Source of the DNA: CBDAQR01 sp965199055
Lineage (GTDB): Bacteria > Pseudomonadota > Gammaproteobacteria > Pseudomonadales > Halieaceae
Length of the DNA: 64,000 nt
NCBI GenBank assembly: GCA_965199055.1
Contig: CBDAQR010000003.1
Span: 2,356,001 to 2,420,000, forward strand
Reading direction: 5' to 3'
Part shown: positions 34,942 to 44,328 of the stretch, in pieces
Layout of the letters: each line of letters begins with the position of its first letter
Position numbering within the stretch: the first letter of the stretch is position 1
Notes under the pieces: generated by a model
Database searches by the model: none
What the model was told of the DNA's origin: nothing
What the model saw: only the letters and a program-made list of their open reading frames with translations
Made by a program: the position numbers and the translations under genes

Positions 34942-36870
34942 ATGGCTTGGTTTGACGGCTTGAACCCCGCAACCCCGGCGTTCCAAATTGCCGGCTCGAC
35001 AAATCAACGTGTGCGGGTTGTAGCAGGACCAGGCACAGGTAAGTCATTCGCCATGAAGCGGCGTGTTGCCCGACTGCTGGAGGATGGCGTAGCACCCGGG
35101 GCGATTCTCCCTGTCACGTTCACGCGAGTTGCGGCCGAAGATCTGCACCGCGAATTGGTTGGAATGGGGGTTCCCGGTTGCGACGATCTCGAAGGCGTCA
35201 CCCTCCATAGTCTCGCACTCCGGATGCTCATGCGAAACCATGTGCTGGGCGCTACAGGACGAGTACCGCGCCCGCTGAACGAGTTTGAACTTGAACCGCT
35301 GGTTTGTGACCTGAAGGACGCTCACGGCGGGAAGAAGGAAGTCAAGAAGCTGAGAATGGCCTATGAGGCGGCATGGGGGCGCTTACAACATCAGCAACCC
35401 GGATACGCCCTGTCTACGGCAGATGCTGCATTCCAAGCCGATCTTTTGGCATGGCTTCGCTTCCACGAGGCGATGTTGATAGGCGAGGTGATCCCGCAGC
35501 TTCATCAATATCTGCATTCCAATCCGGCTGCGGCGGAGAGAGGCGAGTTTGCACATATTCTAGTCGACGAATATCAAGACCTAAACCGCGCTGAGCAGGG
35601 GGTGATTGAGCTGCTTTCTGACGCAGCAAAGGTTTGTATCGTTGGTGACGATGATCAGTCGATCTATAGCTTCAAACATGCCCACCCTGACGGAATCCGG
35701 GAATGGCTGAACGCCAATGCAGGTGCAGACGATCTCGGATTGGACGAGTGTCGCCGCTGCCCAACGCGGGTGGTCGAGATGGCGAGCAGCCTGATCGGTC
35801 ACAATATCTTGCGCCCCGTTCCACGTCCGCTCAATCCAATGCCCGCGAACGGCGCAGGCGATGTTCGGATCATCCAGTACGGCGACATCACGCGGGAAGT
35901 TGCCGGGGTCGCGACGCTGGTCGCTCAGATGATCGCTAATGGGGTGTCAGCGGGTGATATTCTGGTGCTCACTCAAAGCCGGGCATTCGGAATGCCCTTA
36001 TACGAGGCCCTTGTGGCGAACAATGTTCCGACAAAGTCGTACTATGCCGAGACTGAACTAAGTCATCACGAGGCGCAGCGCGCGTTCGCATTGCTCAAAC
36101 TGTTCGTAAATCGGCAGGATCGGGTCGCGTTGCGCTGGCTGGTCGGTGTCAATGGAAATAACTGGCACGCCGCAGGCTATCGTCGCGTCCGGGAGCACTG
36201 CGAGAATACAGGCATGTCGCCGTGGGACACAATGACTGAACTGGAGAGCGGAGTGCTTCGCCTGCCATATACCAACGGCATTGTCGCGGCGTTCAGAGAG
36301 ATCGTCCAAGCGCTGGACGCGCTTGAGGCATTGCCCGATCTCGCTTCTGTGGTCGATCAGCTTTTCCCTGACAGGCAAGATGCAACACGAGACATTCGCG
36401 TTCTCGCGCTGACAGTTCTCGCGGAAATGGAGAACGATGATCGCGACGCCTTCATTCGTGACTTATCGACGGCAATCAGCCAGCCCGAAATCCCGACCGA
36501 GATCGAAGACGTGCGGATCATGAGCTTGCACAAGAGCAAAGGGCTAAGCGCACCGGTTACCATCATAGCCGGGTGTGTCCAAGGGCTGCTGCCGCGGCCG
36601 CCGGCCGATGGGCTCACGCCCGCTGAGCGGGCCCAGCACTTGGAGGAACAGCGACGCCTGTTCTATGTCGGCATAACCCGCGTCAAAGCAGTGCCTCAAG
36701 ACGGGAAGCCGGGCACATTGGTCCTGACTTACTGTCAGGAGATGCCGGTTGGAGCCGCGTTGTCAGTCGGTATTACGCCTGCGCAACAACGACACGGATC
36801 AGCGACACTTCACGCGAGCCAGTTCATTCAGGAACTCGGTCCGACAGCGCCACAACCAGTCGCCGGATAA
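34942..36870 (+). CDS. UvrD/Rep-like superfamily 1 helicase, cargo gene
   Basis: 642-residue SF1A helicase. Motif I is AGPGTGKS (residues 28-35), motif Ia TFTRVAAEDL, motif II LVDEYQDLN, motif III GDDDQSIYSFKHA, motif V/VI region MSLHKSKGLSAPVTII and RRLFYVGITR. The 2A/2B arrangement is shorter than in housekeeping UvrD (~720), similar in style to stand-alone helicases of defence systems. No Gabija GajA nuclease or other partner lies beside it. Its codon usage is less GC-rich than the flanks and it runs opposite to the backbone, consistent with later acquisition. Confidence 0.87.
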   Translation: MAWFDGLNPATPAFQIAGSTNQRVRVVAGPGTGKSFAMKRRVARLLEDGVAPGAILPVTFTRVAAEDLHRELVGMGVPGCDDLEGVTLHSLALRMLMRNHVLGATGRVPRPLNEFELEPLVCDLKDAHGGKKEVKKLRMAYEAAWGRLQHQQPGYALSTADAAFQADLLAWLRFHEAMLIGEVIPQLHQYLHSNPAAAERGEFAHILVDEYQDLNRAEQGVIELLSDAAKVCIVGDDDQSIYSFKHAHPDGIREWLNANAGADDLGLDECRRCPTRVVEMASSLIGHNILRPVPRPLNPMPANGAGDVRIIQYGDITREVAGVATLVAQMIANGVSAGDILVLTQSRAFGMPLYEALVANNVPTKSYYAETELSHHEAQRAFALLKLFVNRQDRVALRWLVGVNGNNWHAAGYRRVREHCENTGMSPWDTMTELESGVLRLPYTNGIVAAFREIVQALDALEALPDLASVVDQLFPDRQDATRDIRVLALTVLAEMENDDRDAFIRDLSTAISQPEIPTEIEDVRIMSLHKSKGLSAPVTIIAGCVQGLLPRPPADGLTPAERAQHLEEQRRLFYVGITRVKAVPQDGKPGTLVLTYCQEMPVGAALSVGITPAQQRHGSATLHASQFIQELGPTAPQPVAG

Positions 36871-36944
36871 GCGCGTTTCTGACGATGCTCGCCACCACGA
36901 TTCACGCAGTGCCTTTCGTGTGCACGCTGAAATGGGGCGGCGCG

Positions 36945-37892
36945 TCACGCGCCACCCTCGCCCTTGTCGAACCGCCACACCGCGATCCCCATCTTCCGCG
37001 CCTTGTCGGCGAGGTTCTGCGAGATGCCGGAGCCGGGAAAGGCGATGACGCCGATGGGAAGCGCTTCGAGCATCTGATCGTTGCGCTTGAAGGGCGCGGC
37101 GTTCCGATGGCGGGTCCAATCGGGCTTGAAGACGATCTGCGGTATGCCGCGATTGTCGGCCCAGCAGGCGGCGATCTTCTCGGCGCCTTTCGGCGATCCA
37201 CCATGGATGAGCACCATGTCGGAATGCCTGGCGCGGGCCTTGTCGAGGGCCTCCCAGATGCGGGCGTGATCGTTGCAGTCGACGCCGCCGGTAAAGGCGA
37301 TGCGCGGACCGACGGGCAGCAGCGGTTCGATTTCGGCCCGGCGCTTGGCGGCAATGAAATCGCGGCTGTCGATCATGGCCGCCGTCATCGTCCGCCGGTT
37401 CGTCATCGAGCCGGATCGCGGCCGCCAGGCGGAACCAGTCGCGGATTCGAACTCGGTAGCGGCAATATCTCGGAAGTTCTCGAAGGCGGCACGGCGTTCG
37501 AGCAATGCCTCGCCGCGGGCAATCAGGCACTCGAGTTCGACGGACTTGACCTCCGAGCCGTCCTGCTCGCTTGCCAAGCGGCGCTGCGCCATATCGTTGT
37601 CGTCGAGCATGCGATCAAGCCAGGCGATGCGGCGGTGGAAGAGATTGGTAAAGCCCCAGAGGACGTCGTCGAGATCGTCACCGAGTGCCGTATAGGCCAT
37701 GAGGGCGACGAGGGCGGCTGCGGCGATCTCGATCTCCTGCTCGGCCCGATCGGCTTCGGGCACGGTCAGGCGCTCCGGATCGTCCGGGCCGGGGCGGGTA
37801 CCATGAAGCGCCATTTCGTCGAGGACATGGGCGGTTGGCGATGCCGCGTGATGGGGTTCGATGGCGTCGTCGGTGAAGAGGTCGTGCAGCAT
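36945..37892 (-). CDS. DUF2493 (SLOG-like) domain protein
   Basis: 315 residues from MLHDLFTDDAIEPHHAASPT. The C-terminal half contains the DUF2493 Rossmann-like fold with RIAFTGGVDCNDHARIWEAL, MVLIHGGSPKGAEKIAACWA and VIAFPGSGISQNLADKARKM. It is related to SLOG nucleotide-binding domains. The N-terminal half is helical and specific to these elements. Next to the Toprim gene in the usual backbone order. Intact. Confidence 0.8.
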   Translation of the reverse strand: MLHDLFTDDAIEPHHAASPTAHVLDEMALHGTRPGPDDPERLTVPEADRAEQEIEIAAAALVALMAYTALGDDLDDVLWGFTNLFHRRIAWLDRMLDDNDMAQRRLASEQDGSEVKSVELECLIARGEALLERRAAFENFRDIAATEFESATGSAWRPRSGSMTNRRTMTAAMIDSRDFIAAKRRAEIEPLLPVGPRIAFTGGVDCNDHARIWEALDKARARHSDMVLIHGGSPKGAEKIAACWADNRGIPQIVFKPDWTRHRNAAPFKRNDQMLEALPIGVIAFPGSGISQNLADKARKMGIAVWRFDKGEGGA

Positions 37893-38130
37893 GGGGCTGT
37901 TTCCCAGTTCCGAGGCCGCGTCCGTCGCGGCCTTTCCGGGGATCGCCCGCCAGCGCCAAGGGGCGGCTTTGCACCCGCCGGGCCGCAACGAAGTGGAGGA
38001 CGACCGCAAGGCCGTTGCAAAGCCGGCCGGCGCTGGCAGATCCCTCTCTTGGAAAGGCCGTGGCGCGGCCCCTTGCAAACCGGAAGTCCGGCCCTGATGC
38101 CGCTCCTCGCCCGTCCGGCGCTGACGGAAT

Positions 38131-39144
38131 TCACATGCATCGCCTCTGCTCATCCGCGACCAGGAAACACTGAACATCGTCCGGAGCGAGCTGCTCGGCG
38201 AGCCATGCCCTGAGCCGGTCCGGGCCGAGGGAGAGGAGATCGGCGTTGAAATCCTCTGTCCTCGGGGCGAGCGCGCGGATGTTGATATCGCCGGCTCTGG
38301 AGCGGGCGCGCAATCGTTCCACCGCAAAGCGCCCGGCCCCGTCATTGTCGCGCGCGGCATAGAGGCGACGCAGCGACGACGGCAGAATCAGGGCAGCGAG
38401 GTGGGCGGCGGAGAGTGCGGCGACGACCGGCATGGCGGGCATCACCGTCTTGAGCGCCAGCGCCGTTTCGATGCCTTCCGCCGCCGTCAGGACGTCGGAG
38501 GCAACGCCGAGCCGGACCGCGTTTCCGGCGAGATGACCCATGGCGCGGCGGGGCTGATCGAGAGGCGCCTTGGCGCCGCCAGGATCAAGCCAAGTGCGAT
38601 GCACGCCAGTAATGGCGCCGTCGAGATCGGTGACCGCTGCTATGAACGCCGGCCATGTCTCGCGGCCTTGCGGCCCGCGATGAAAGCAGCGCGGATGAAA
38701 GCGCAGGACGGAAACGTCCGCAGGCAGAATGATGCCGCGGCTTCGGAGATAGCGTTCCGCCAGCGTGCCTTGGATCGGCTTCGACGCGGCGAAGAGCCGC
38801 CGCGCCGCTTCGGAAGAGTTCGGCGGCACGGGCGGGGCGACCTGGCGGATCGGCGGAACCGGCAGGCTGAGGAAGCCCCGCGCCTCATCGAGCGCAGCAC
38901 GGAAGCCGAGGCCGCGATTGAGGGCGATGAGGTCGAGAAGATCGCCATGTGTTCCATCAGCGGCATCGCAAAACTTCCCGGCACGTTCGCCGGAAAGGCG
39001 GACATAAAGACTCCGCCCCGGCGTTCCCATGACATCGCCGCAGATCCAGTATCGGCCCTGGCGGTGACCGTTTGGCAAGTAATAGCGGCACACCGCCTCG
39101 GCCTGTTCACCGAGACGGCGCGCCAGATCGGCGGCGCGGGACAT
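38131..39144 (-). CDS. Toprim-domain primase-like protein
   Basis: 337 residues. An N-terminal zinc-finger-like primase region (RYWICGDVMGTPGRSLYVRL and GKFCDAADGTHGDLLDLI) is followed by a Toprim fold with the acidic TAAEGIETALALK and the DxD-type RDNDGAGRFA. This pattern is typical of DUF7146/Toprim proteins in ICEs and plasmids and suggests priming of transferred single strands. Intact. Confidence 0.85.
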   Translation of the reverse strand: MSRAADLARRLGEQAEAVCRYYLPNGHRQGRYWICGDVMGTPGRSLYVRLSGERAGKFCDAADGTHGDLLDLIALNRGLGFRAALDEARGFLSLPVPPIRQVAPPVPPNSSEAARRLFAASKPIQGTLAERYLRSRGIILPADVSVLRFHPRCFHRGPQGRETWPAFIAAVTDLDGAITGVHRTWLDPGGAKAPLDQPRRAMGHLAGNAVRLGVASDVLTAAEGIETALALKTVMPAMPVVAALSAAHLAALILPSSLRRLYAARDNDGAGRFAVERLRARSRAGDINIRALAPRTEDFNADLLSLGPDRLRAWLAEQLAPDDVQCFLVADEQRRCM

Positions 39145-39147
39145 AGG

Positions 39148-42100
39148 TCACCCCCGATCCACGATTTCGGTGAGCGGCCAACGGTCGGTGAGACTTTCGA
39201 AAATCGCCTTGCCGGATTCGCCCACGGGCACGAACAGCCGCAGCTTCCAGGAGATGATCTCACTGAACAGACCGCGCGCTTTCAAGGCATCGACCAGGCC
39301 GGAGGTGAAGTCGGTGAGTTCGATGCGGCTCCCGTTCATCACGCGCACGCGGCGCAGACTGAGACCGTCGGCAAGGTGCGCCTTGACCTTGCCTTCATTG
39401 ATCAGGCGCCAGGCGTCCCCGGCGGAGAGTTTCGGCGCATCCATGCCGAGATTGCGGCAAACCGCTTCCGCCTCGACGGGCGACAGCATGCGACCGATGA
39501 TGCGCTCGCCATCATCGGTTTGGAGGCGATAGACGCGGGCGTTGGTCTCCGGAAGACGCCGCCAGATCGGCAGCAGGAGGCCGGTGACGAGGTGGAACGT
39601 GCTCGTCGAGAATTCCGGGATTCCGGCGATCTCCTTTTCCCATGCGGCGATAAACTATTCCCTCTCCGCCTCCTTCCAGTGCGTGGCAGCGAAGTCATCG
39701 ACGCTCATCGTGTCGCGCTGCATGGGGCGGATCAGCCGCACGCGGCGTTCCACGCTACCATCGTCGTGCATCAGGCTCGGCGCGGAGGTTTTGACAGAAG
39801 CCCGGCCCGAGCGCTCATTGACCAGAAGCTTGCCATCGCGGATCGTTAAGACTTCATCGACGGAAAGCGGCTGATTGCGATCTTTCCGCTGGACGGTGAA
39901 CAGCCGCGTCTCGGCTCCGCTGTCATGCTGCCAGACGGTACGCCGGTCGGTGACGATCAGGCTTTCGGCGCGGATCGTCTCCAGCCCGACATCATGGATG
40001 CCCGCTGCAATGGCTGCTTCGATCCGAGCGTTCAAAAGCTCTTCGAAGGCCGTGAACACGGTGTTCTGCAAGGCGATGGGCAGCGCCAGCAGGCGGTTGA
40101 GGAAGGTCGTGATCGGCGGCAGGTCCTCCTTCAGTGTCCCGCCCTCGACGGTGAGCGACAACCCCGTGGCTTCCTCGAACCGCTGGAGTGAGCAGCCCGC
40201 GATGCCGCCCTGCACCAGCAGCATGTAGAATTGCCTGAGCGCCGCCCGCGCCTGATCGCCTTCGAGATTGTCCTCGGCGCGGAACAGCGGCGGCTGCGCC
40301 TGATTGGTGCGGTTGGAGCGGCCGAGGCCCTGGATGGCGGTGTCGGCCTTCCAGCCGGCTTCGAGCAAGTAGTGGACGCGCAGGTGCTGGTTCTTCGCGC
40401 CCCGGTCGGCATGGTACGAACGGCCCGTGCCGCCGGCGTCGGAGAAGACCAGGATGCGCTTCTCATCGTCCATGAACGCCTGCGTCTCGCCGAGATTGGC
40501 CGAAGGCGGGCGGTTCTCGACGCATAGGCGATCGCCGTTGCGCACGATCCGCCGCGAGCGGCCGGTCACCTCGGCGACCTTGTCCGTTCCGAAATGCTGC
40601 ACAATCTGGTCGAGCGCGCCGGGCACCGGATCGAGCATAGCGAGCTGCTCGATCATGCGGTCGCGCGCGGCGACCGCCTCTCGGCATTGCACCGGGTTGC
40701 CGGATTCGTCGAAGACAGGGCGGGAATGCAGATTGCCGTCCTCGTCGGTATAGGGCTCGAAGAGCTGGGTGGGAAAGGCATGGCTCAGGTAGGAGCCGAC
40801 GATCTCGCGGGGAGATAGATCGACCGACAGGTCGCTCCATTCCTCGGCAGGGATTTCCGCGAGCTTGCGCTCCATCACCGCCTCGCCGGTGGACACGAGC
40901 TGGATCACGGCAGCATGGCCGGCTTCCATATCCGCCTCGACGCTTTTGATCAGCGTCGTGCACTTCATGGCCGTCAGGAGATGCGAGAAGAACCGCTGCT
41001 TGGCCGACTCGAAGGCCGAGCGGGCGGCGGATTTGGCCTGGCCGTTGAGCGTGCCGGTCGATCCGGTGATGTTCGACGCTTCGAGCGCGGCGTTGAGGTT
41101 CTGGTGTATCACTTGGAACGCCTCGGCATAGGCGTCATAGATGGCGACCTGCGCGGGGCTAAGATCGTGCTCGACGATGTCGACCTCGACACCCTCGTAG
41201 GAAAGGGAACGCGCCGTGTAGAACCCGAGGGCCTTCATATCGCGGCTCATCACCTCCATGGCCGCAACCCCGCCGGCCTCGACCGCCTGTACGAACTCGG
41301 CCCGGTTGGCGAACGGGAAATCCTCACCGCCCCACAGGCCCAGCCGTTCGGCATAGGCGAGATTGCGCACGTCGGTGGCGCCGGTCGCCGAGACGTAGAC
41401 CACGCGGGCGTCCGGCAACGCCCGCTGCAGGCGCAGCCCGGCACGGCCTTGCTGAGAAGGAAGCTGCTCGCCGCGCTCGCCCTTGCCGCCGGCGGCGTTC
41501 GCCAAGGCATGGGCTTCGTCGAAGACGATCACGCCATCGAAGTCATCACCGAGCCAATCGATGATCTGCCGGAGACGCGAGGCTTTGCCTTCCCGTTCGG
41601 CGGAACGCAGGGTGGCATATGTGACGAAGAGGATACCTTCGGTCAGCCGGACCAGCGTGCCCTGCTTGAAGCGCGACAGCGGCTGAACCAGCAGGCGCTC
41701 CATGCCGAGCGCCGACCAGTCGCGCTGCGCGTCCTCGATCAGCTTGTCGGACTTGGAGATCCACACCGCCTTGCGGCGGCCCTTGATCCAGTTGTCGAGG
41801 ATAATGCCGGCAACCTGCCGGCCCTTGCCGCAGCCCGTGCCGTCGCCCAGGAACCAGCCGCGGCGAAACCGCACGGCATTCTCGGCGCCTTCCGGAGCGG
41901 CATGGAGGTTGTCGAAGGTCTCATCGACTGTCCACGATCCGGCGAGATGCCCGGAATGCACATCGCCGGCATAGATGACGCTCTCAAGCTGAGCATCGGA
42001 GAGAATGCCACCTTTCATTATATTCTCCGGAAGATGCGGCCGATAGGAAGGGTGCGGCGGCGCCACCGAGGCCATGGCCACCGACTGCACCAGCTTCGTC

Positions 42101-43302
42101 GGATGCGGCTTGGCGCCTTGTATATGGATCGATTGCAGGGCGTAGCCCTCATAGAGCGCGTCGGTCAGGTCGGCGCCCTCGGCCGGCTTCGCTTCGATGG
42201 GCTCATAGGTGAGCTCGACAGCATCGGGCGCCGCAGAAGTGACGGGCTGCGGCCTGCGTGCGATTGGCGCGACCTTGCGCACAACAGCCGGCTTCGCCGC
42301 TGTACCGAGCCCGATCCCGCCGTCCACCTCCAAGCGAGGCGGCAGATGTTCGATGACACGGACGAGCAAGTCGGCGGCGTTCTCCGCGCGCGGCAAGACC
42401 GGCGGCGAAGCCGATTGAAGCGACTTGTCGATGACGGTGAGGCGCGTGTCGAAGGTGGTCCCGTGCTTGTAATAGACGGAGCCGTCCACAACGCAGGTGA
42501 AACGCACCGCGCCGTTCAGCTTATCGACGGGGAAATTGTGGCCGGTGATGGCGACCAGGCGACCGCCCTCGGGCAGGCGCGCCAACGCCGAGCGCACGTG
42601 GTGGAAGTCGGCTTGCGCCACGCGCCCCTGCACGTGGAGCGCCGCCGAGAAAGGCGGGTTCATCAGCACGACCGACGGCGCGATATCGTCCGCCAGCCGG
42701 TCATCGATGCTGGCGGCATCATGCGTGCTGACCAGGCTGTCCGGGAACAGCCGCTGCAGAAGCGCGGCCCGCGTCTCGGCGATCTCATTGAGCGCCAGCC
42801 GCGCGCCCATGATCTCGGCGAAGACGGCAAGCATCCCCGTGCCGGCCGACGGCTCCAGCACCGCATCGTCGTCGGTGAGGCCTGCCGCGATGCTGGCCGC
42901 ATAGGCAAGGGGCATGGGTGTGCTGAACTGTTGGAATGCCTCGGACTCCTGCGTGCGGCGGGTGTGGGTGGGCAGAAGCCCGGCGATGCGGGACAGCATG
43001 GCGAGCTGTCCGGCGGGCGAGCCCGCCTTCTCCCGCATGGCGCGACCATATTTGCGGAGAAACAGCACCTGCGCGGCTTCGCAGGCTTCGTATGCGGCCT
43101 TCCAGGTCCAGAAGCCCTCGGCATCCGAACCGCCAAACGCCTCCTGCATCGCTTGCCGCAGGACGCGGGCCTCAATGAGAACGCCGCGTTCGAGACCGGT
43201 GAGAATGCGCTCCGCCGCCTTGAGGATGCAGGCGGCCTCTTCTTCGGGCGTACGGATCGGCGCGGCGGCCGTCACCGCCGCCGCTGGTGTCATCAGATTC
43301 AT
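39148..43302 (-). pseudogene. Strawberry-notch-like helicase/methylase, in-frame amber codon
   Basis: A ~1385-codon frame encoding an N6-adenine methylase-like domain (NPPFSAALHVQGR, near residue 212) and a strawberry-notch SF2 helicase (Walker A GDGTGCGKGRQVAG near 487; VFDEAHALAN near 594; motif VI GLGRSNRTNQ). The frame is broken only by TAG at 39655-39657, after FAATHWKEAERE. The same frame continues as FIAAWEKEIAGIPEFSTSTF and ends at 39148, giving 168 more codons of family-like sequence. Either a nonsense mutation, a sequencing error or a suppressed codon. These proteins are frequent on conjugative elements; the role is unproven. Confidence 0.9.
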
Positions 43303-43390
43303 GAGATTGCTCCGGGATTGAGGTTTCAGGAAAAGGCCGGGGCAGACTCTCTCTTGCCCGCTCCCGGCCCGCCCTCATCCCGGTCTGCTC

Positions 43391-43603
43391 TCACTCTGGC
43401 GGCCGGTAAGCCTCGTAGGGATTCTCCTCCGCCAGATGGCCGAAGGGCGTGAAGAGGTATTCGCCACCGTTGCGGCCGACGGCGCATATGACGTAACGCG
43501 GCGCGCCGGATTCGGCGTCCGCGCACTCCATCAGCGCCAGGTCGACGTTTTCGGCGGCGCGCATGAGGGTCTGGAAATTGGCGCGGATGTGGTCAGGGAT
43601 CAT
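43391..43603 (-). CDS. Small conserved backbone protein (DUF6117-like)
   Basis: 70 residues from MIPDHIRANFQTLMRAAENV to YLFTPFGHLAEENPYEAYRP. It overlaps the preceding gene by four bases (ATGA). Similar small proteins precede the strawberry-notch gene in related elements; family name is tentative. Function unknown. Confidence 0.7.
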   Translation of the reverse strand: MIPDHIRANFQTLMRAAENVDLALMECADAESGAPRYVICAVGRNGGEYLFTPFGHLAEENPYEAYRPPE

Positions 43604-44217
43604 GTCGCCGCCCTCCCTGCGAGGAAGCTGGAGGGGCCGTCGCAGAGCGCGTGGCGATCGGGATCGATGACGAAACCGAATTTGCCGCGCCGGTGATATT
43701 CGGCATCCGGCACGAGATAGCGGCGCCTCTCCGGATCGGACCTGCCCCATTCCCCGCGCTTGCCGCCAGGAGTGGCGATGCACTCGACCATGCCGCAATG
43801 CTGGTCCGACCTGATGGCGCCGATCACCACCCAGTCTTGCGCATGGCATTCGTGGAAAAGGCGCTGGTCCTTGATGTAGGAGTCGCCAGGGGCGAGGGTT
43901 TCGCCGGTGACCGCCTCGTATTCATCCGGGCACCAATCCTTCAGTGTCCGGATCGCGGCCTCGTGCTGCTCATCGGTGAAGCATTCGGGAAAGGCCAAGG
44001 CGACCTTGGCCCAGGCGCAGTCCTCTTCAAACCATCCGCCCTTTTCCCGCAAGGCGGGATGCATCCGCGCCAGGCGGTCGGTGGAAAGTTTGAAGCCGCC
44101 ATGGGATGGTGTGCCGTGGAAGACGATGCCCTCGGCGTATTCGCGGGTGTGATCGGCGACGCCCCAGGGGGTATGGACCGGCCGCTCGTTTGGGAAAATC
44201 GTGCGTTTGCGTTGCAT
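43600..44217 (-). CDS. Conserved backbone protein (DUF7007-like)
   Basis: 205 residues from MQRKRTIFPNERPVHTPWGV. It contains a conserved mixture of Trp, His and Cys (TPWGVADHTREYAEGIVFHG, CWFEEDCAWAKVALAF-like, GMVECIATPGGKRG). Common in Trb-type elements beside ParB; the activity is unknown and the family name is tentative. Confidence 0.65.
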   Translation of the reverse strand: MQRKRTIFPNERPVHTPWGVADHTREYAEGIVFHGTPSHGGFKLSTDRLARMHPALREKGGWFEEDCAWAKVALAFPECFTDEQHEAAIRTLKDWCPDEYEAVTGETLAPGDSYIKDQRLFHECHAQDWVVIGAIRSDQHCGMVECIATPGGKRGEWGRSDPERRRYLVPDAEYHRRGKFGFVIDPDRHALCDGPSSFLAGRAAT

Positions 44218-44328
44218 GTGACATCTCCGGAAAAAAGCGAAGCCCGGCCAGTCTTTCGACATGCGCGGGCTGACGCCGCGCGGGACCGGGCTTCGTATGG
44301 AAGGGATTGACGGGAACAGCCGAAGCGG

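Noticed and set aside
34942..36870. Gabija system (GajB)
   Set aside because: The helicase has no adjacent GajA OLD nuclease; the only OLD protein is 15 kb away in another operon.
40915..43452. 845-codon + strand ORF
   Set aside because: Entirely antisense to the strawberry-notch gene; amino-acid composition is that of a high-GC mirror frame.
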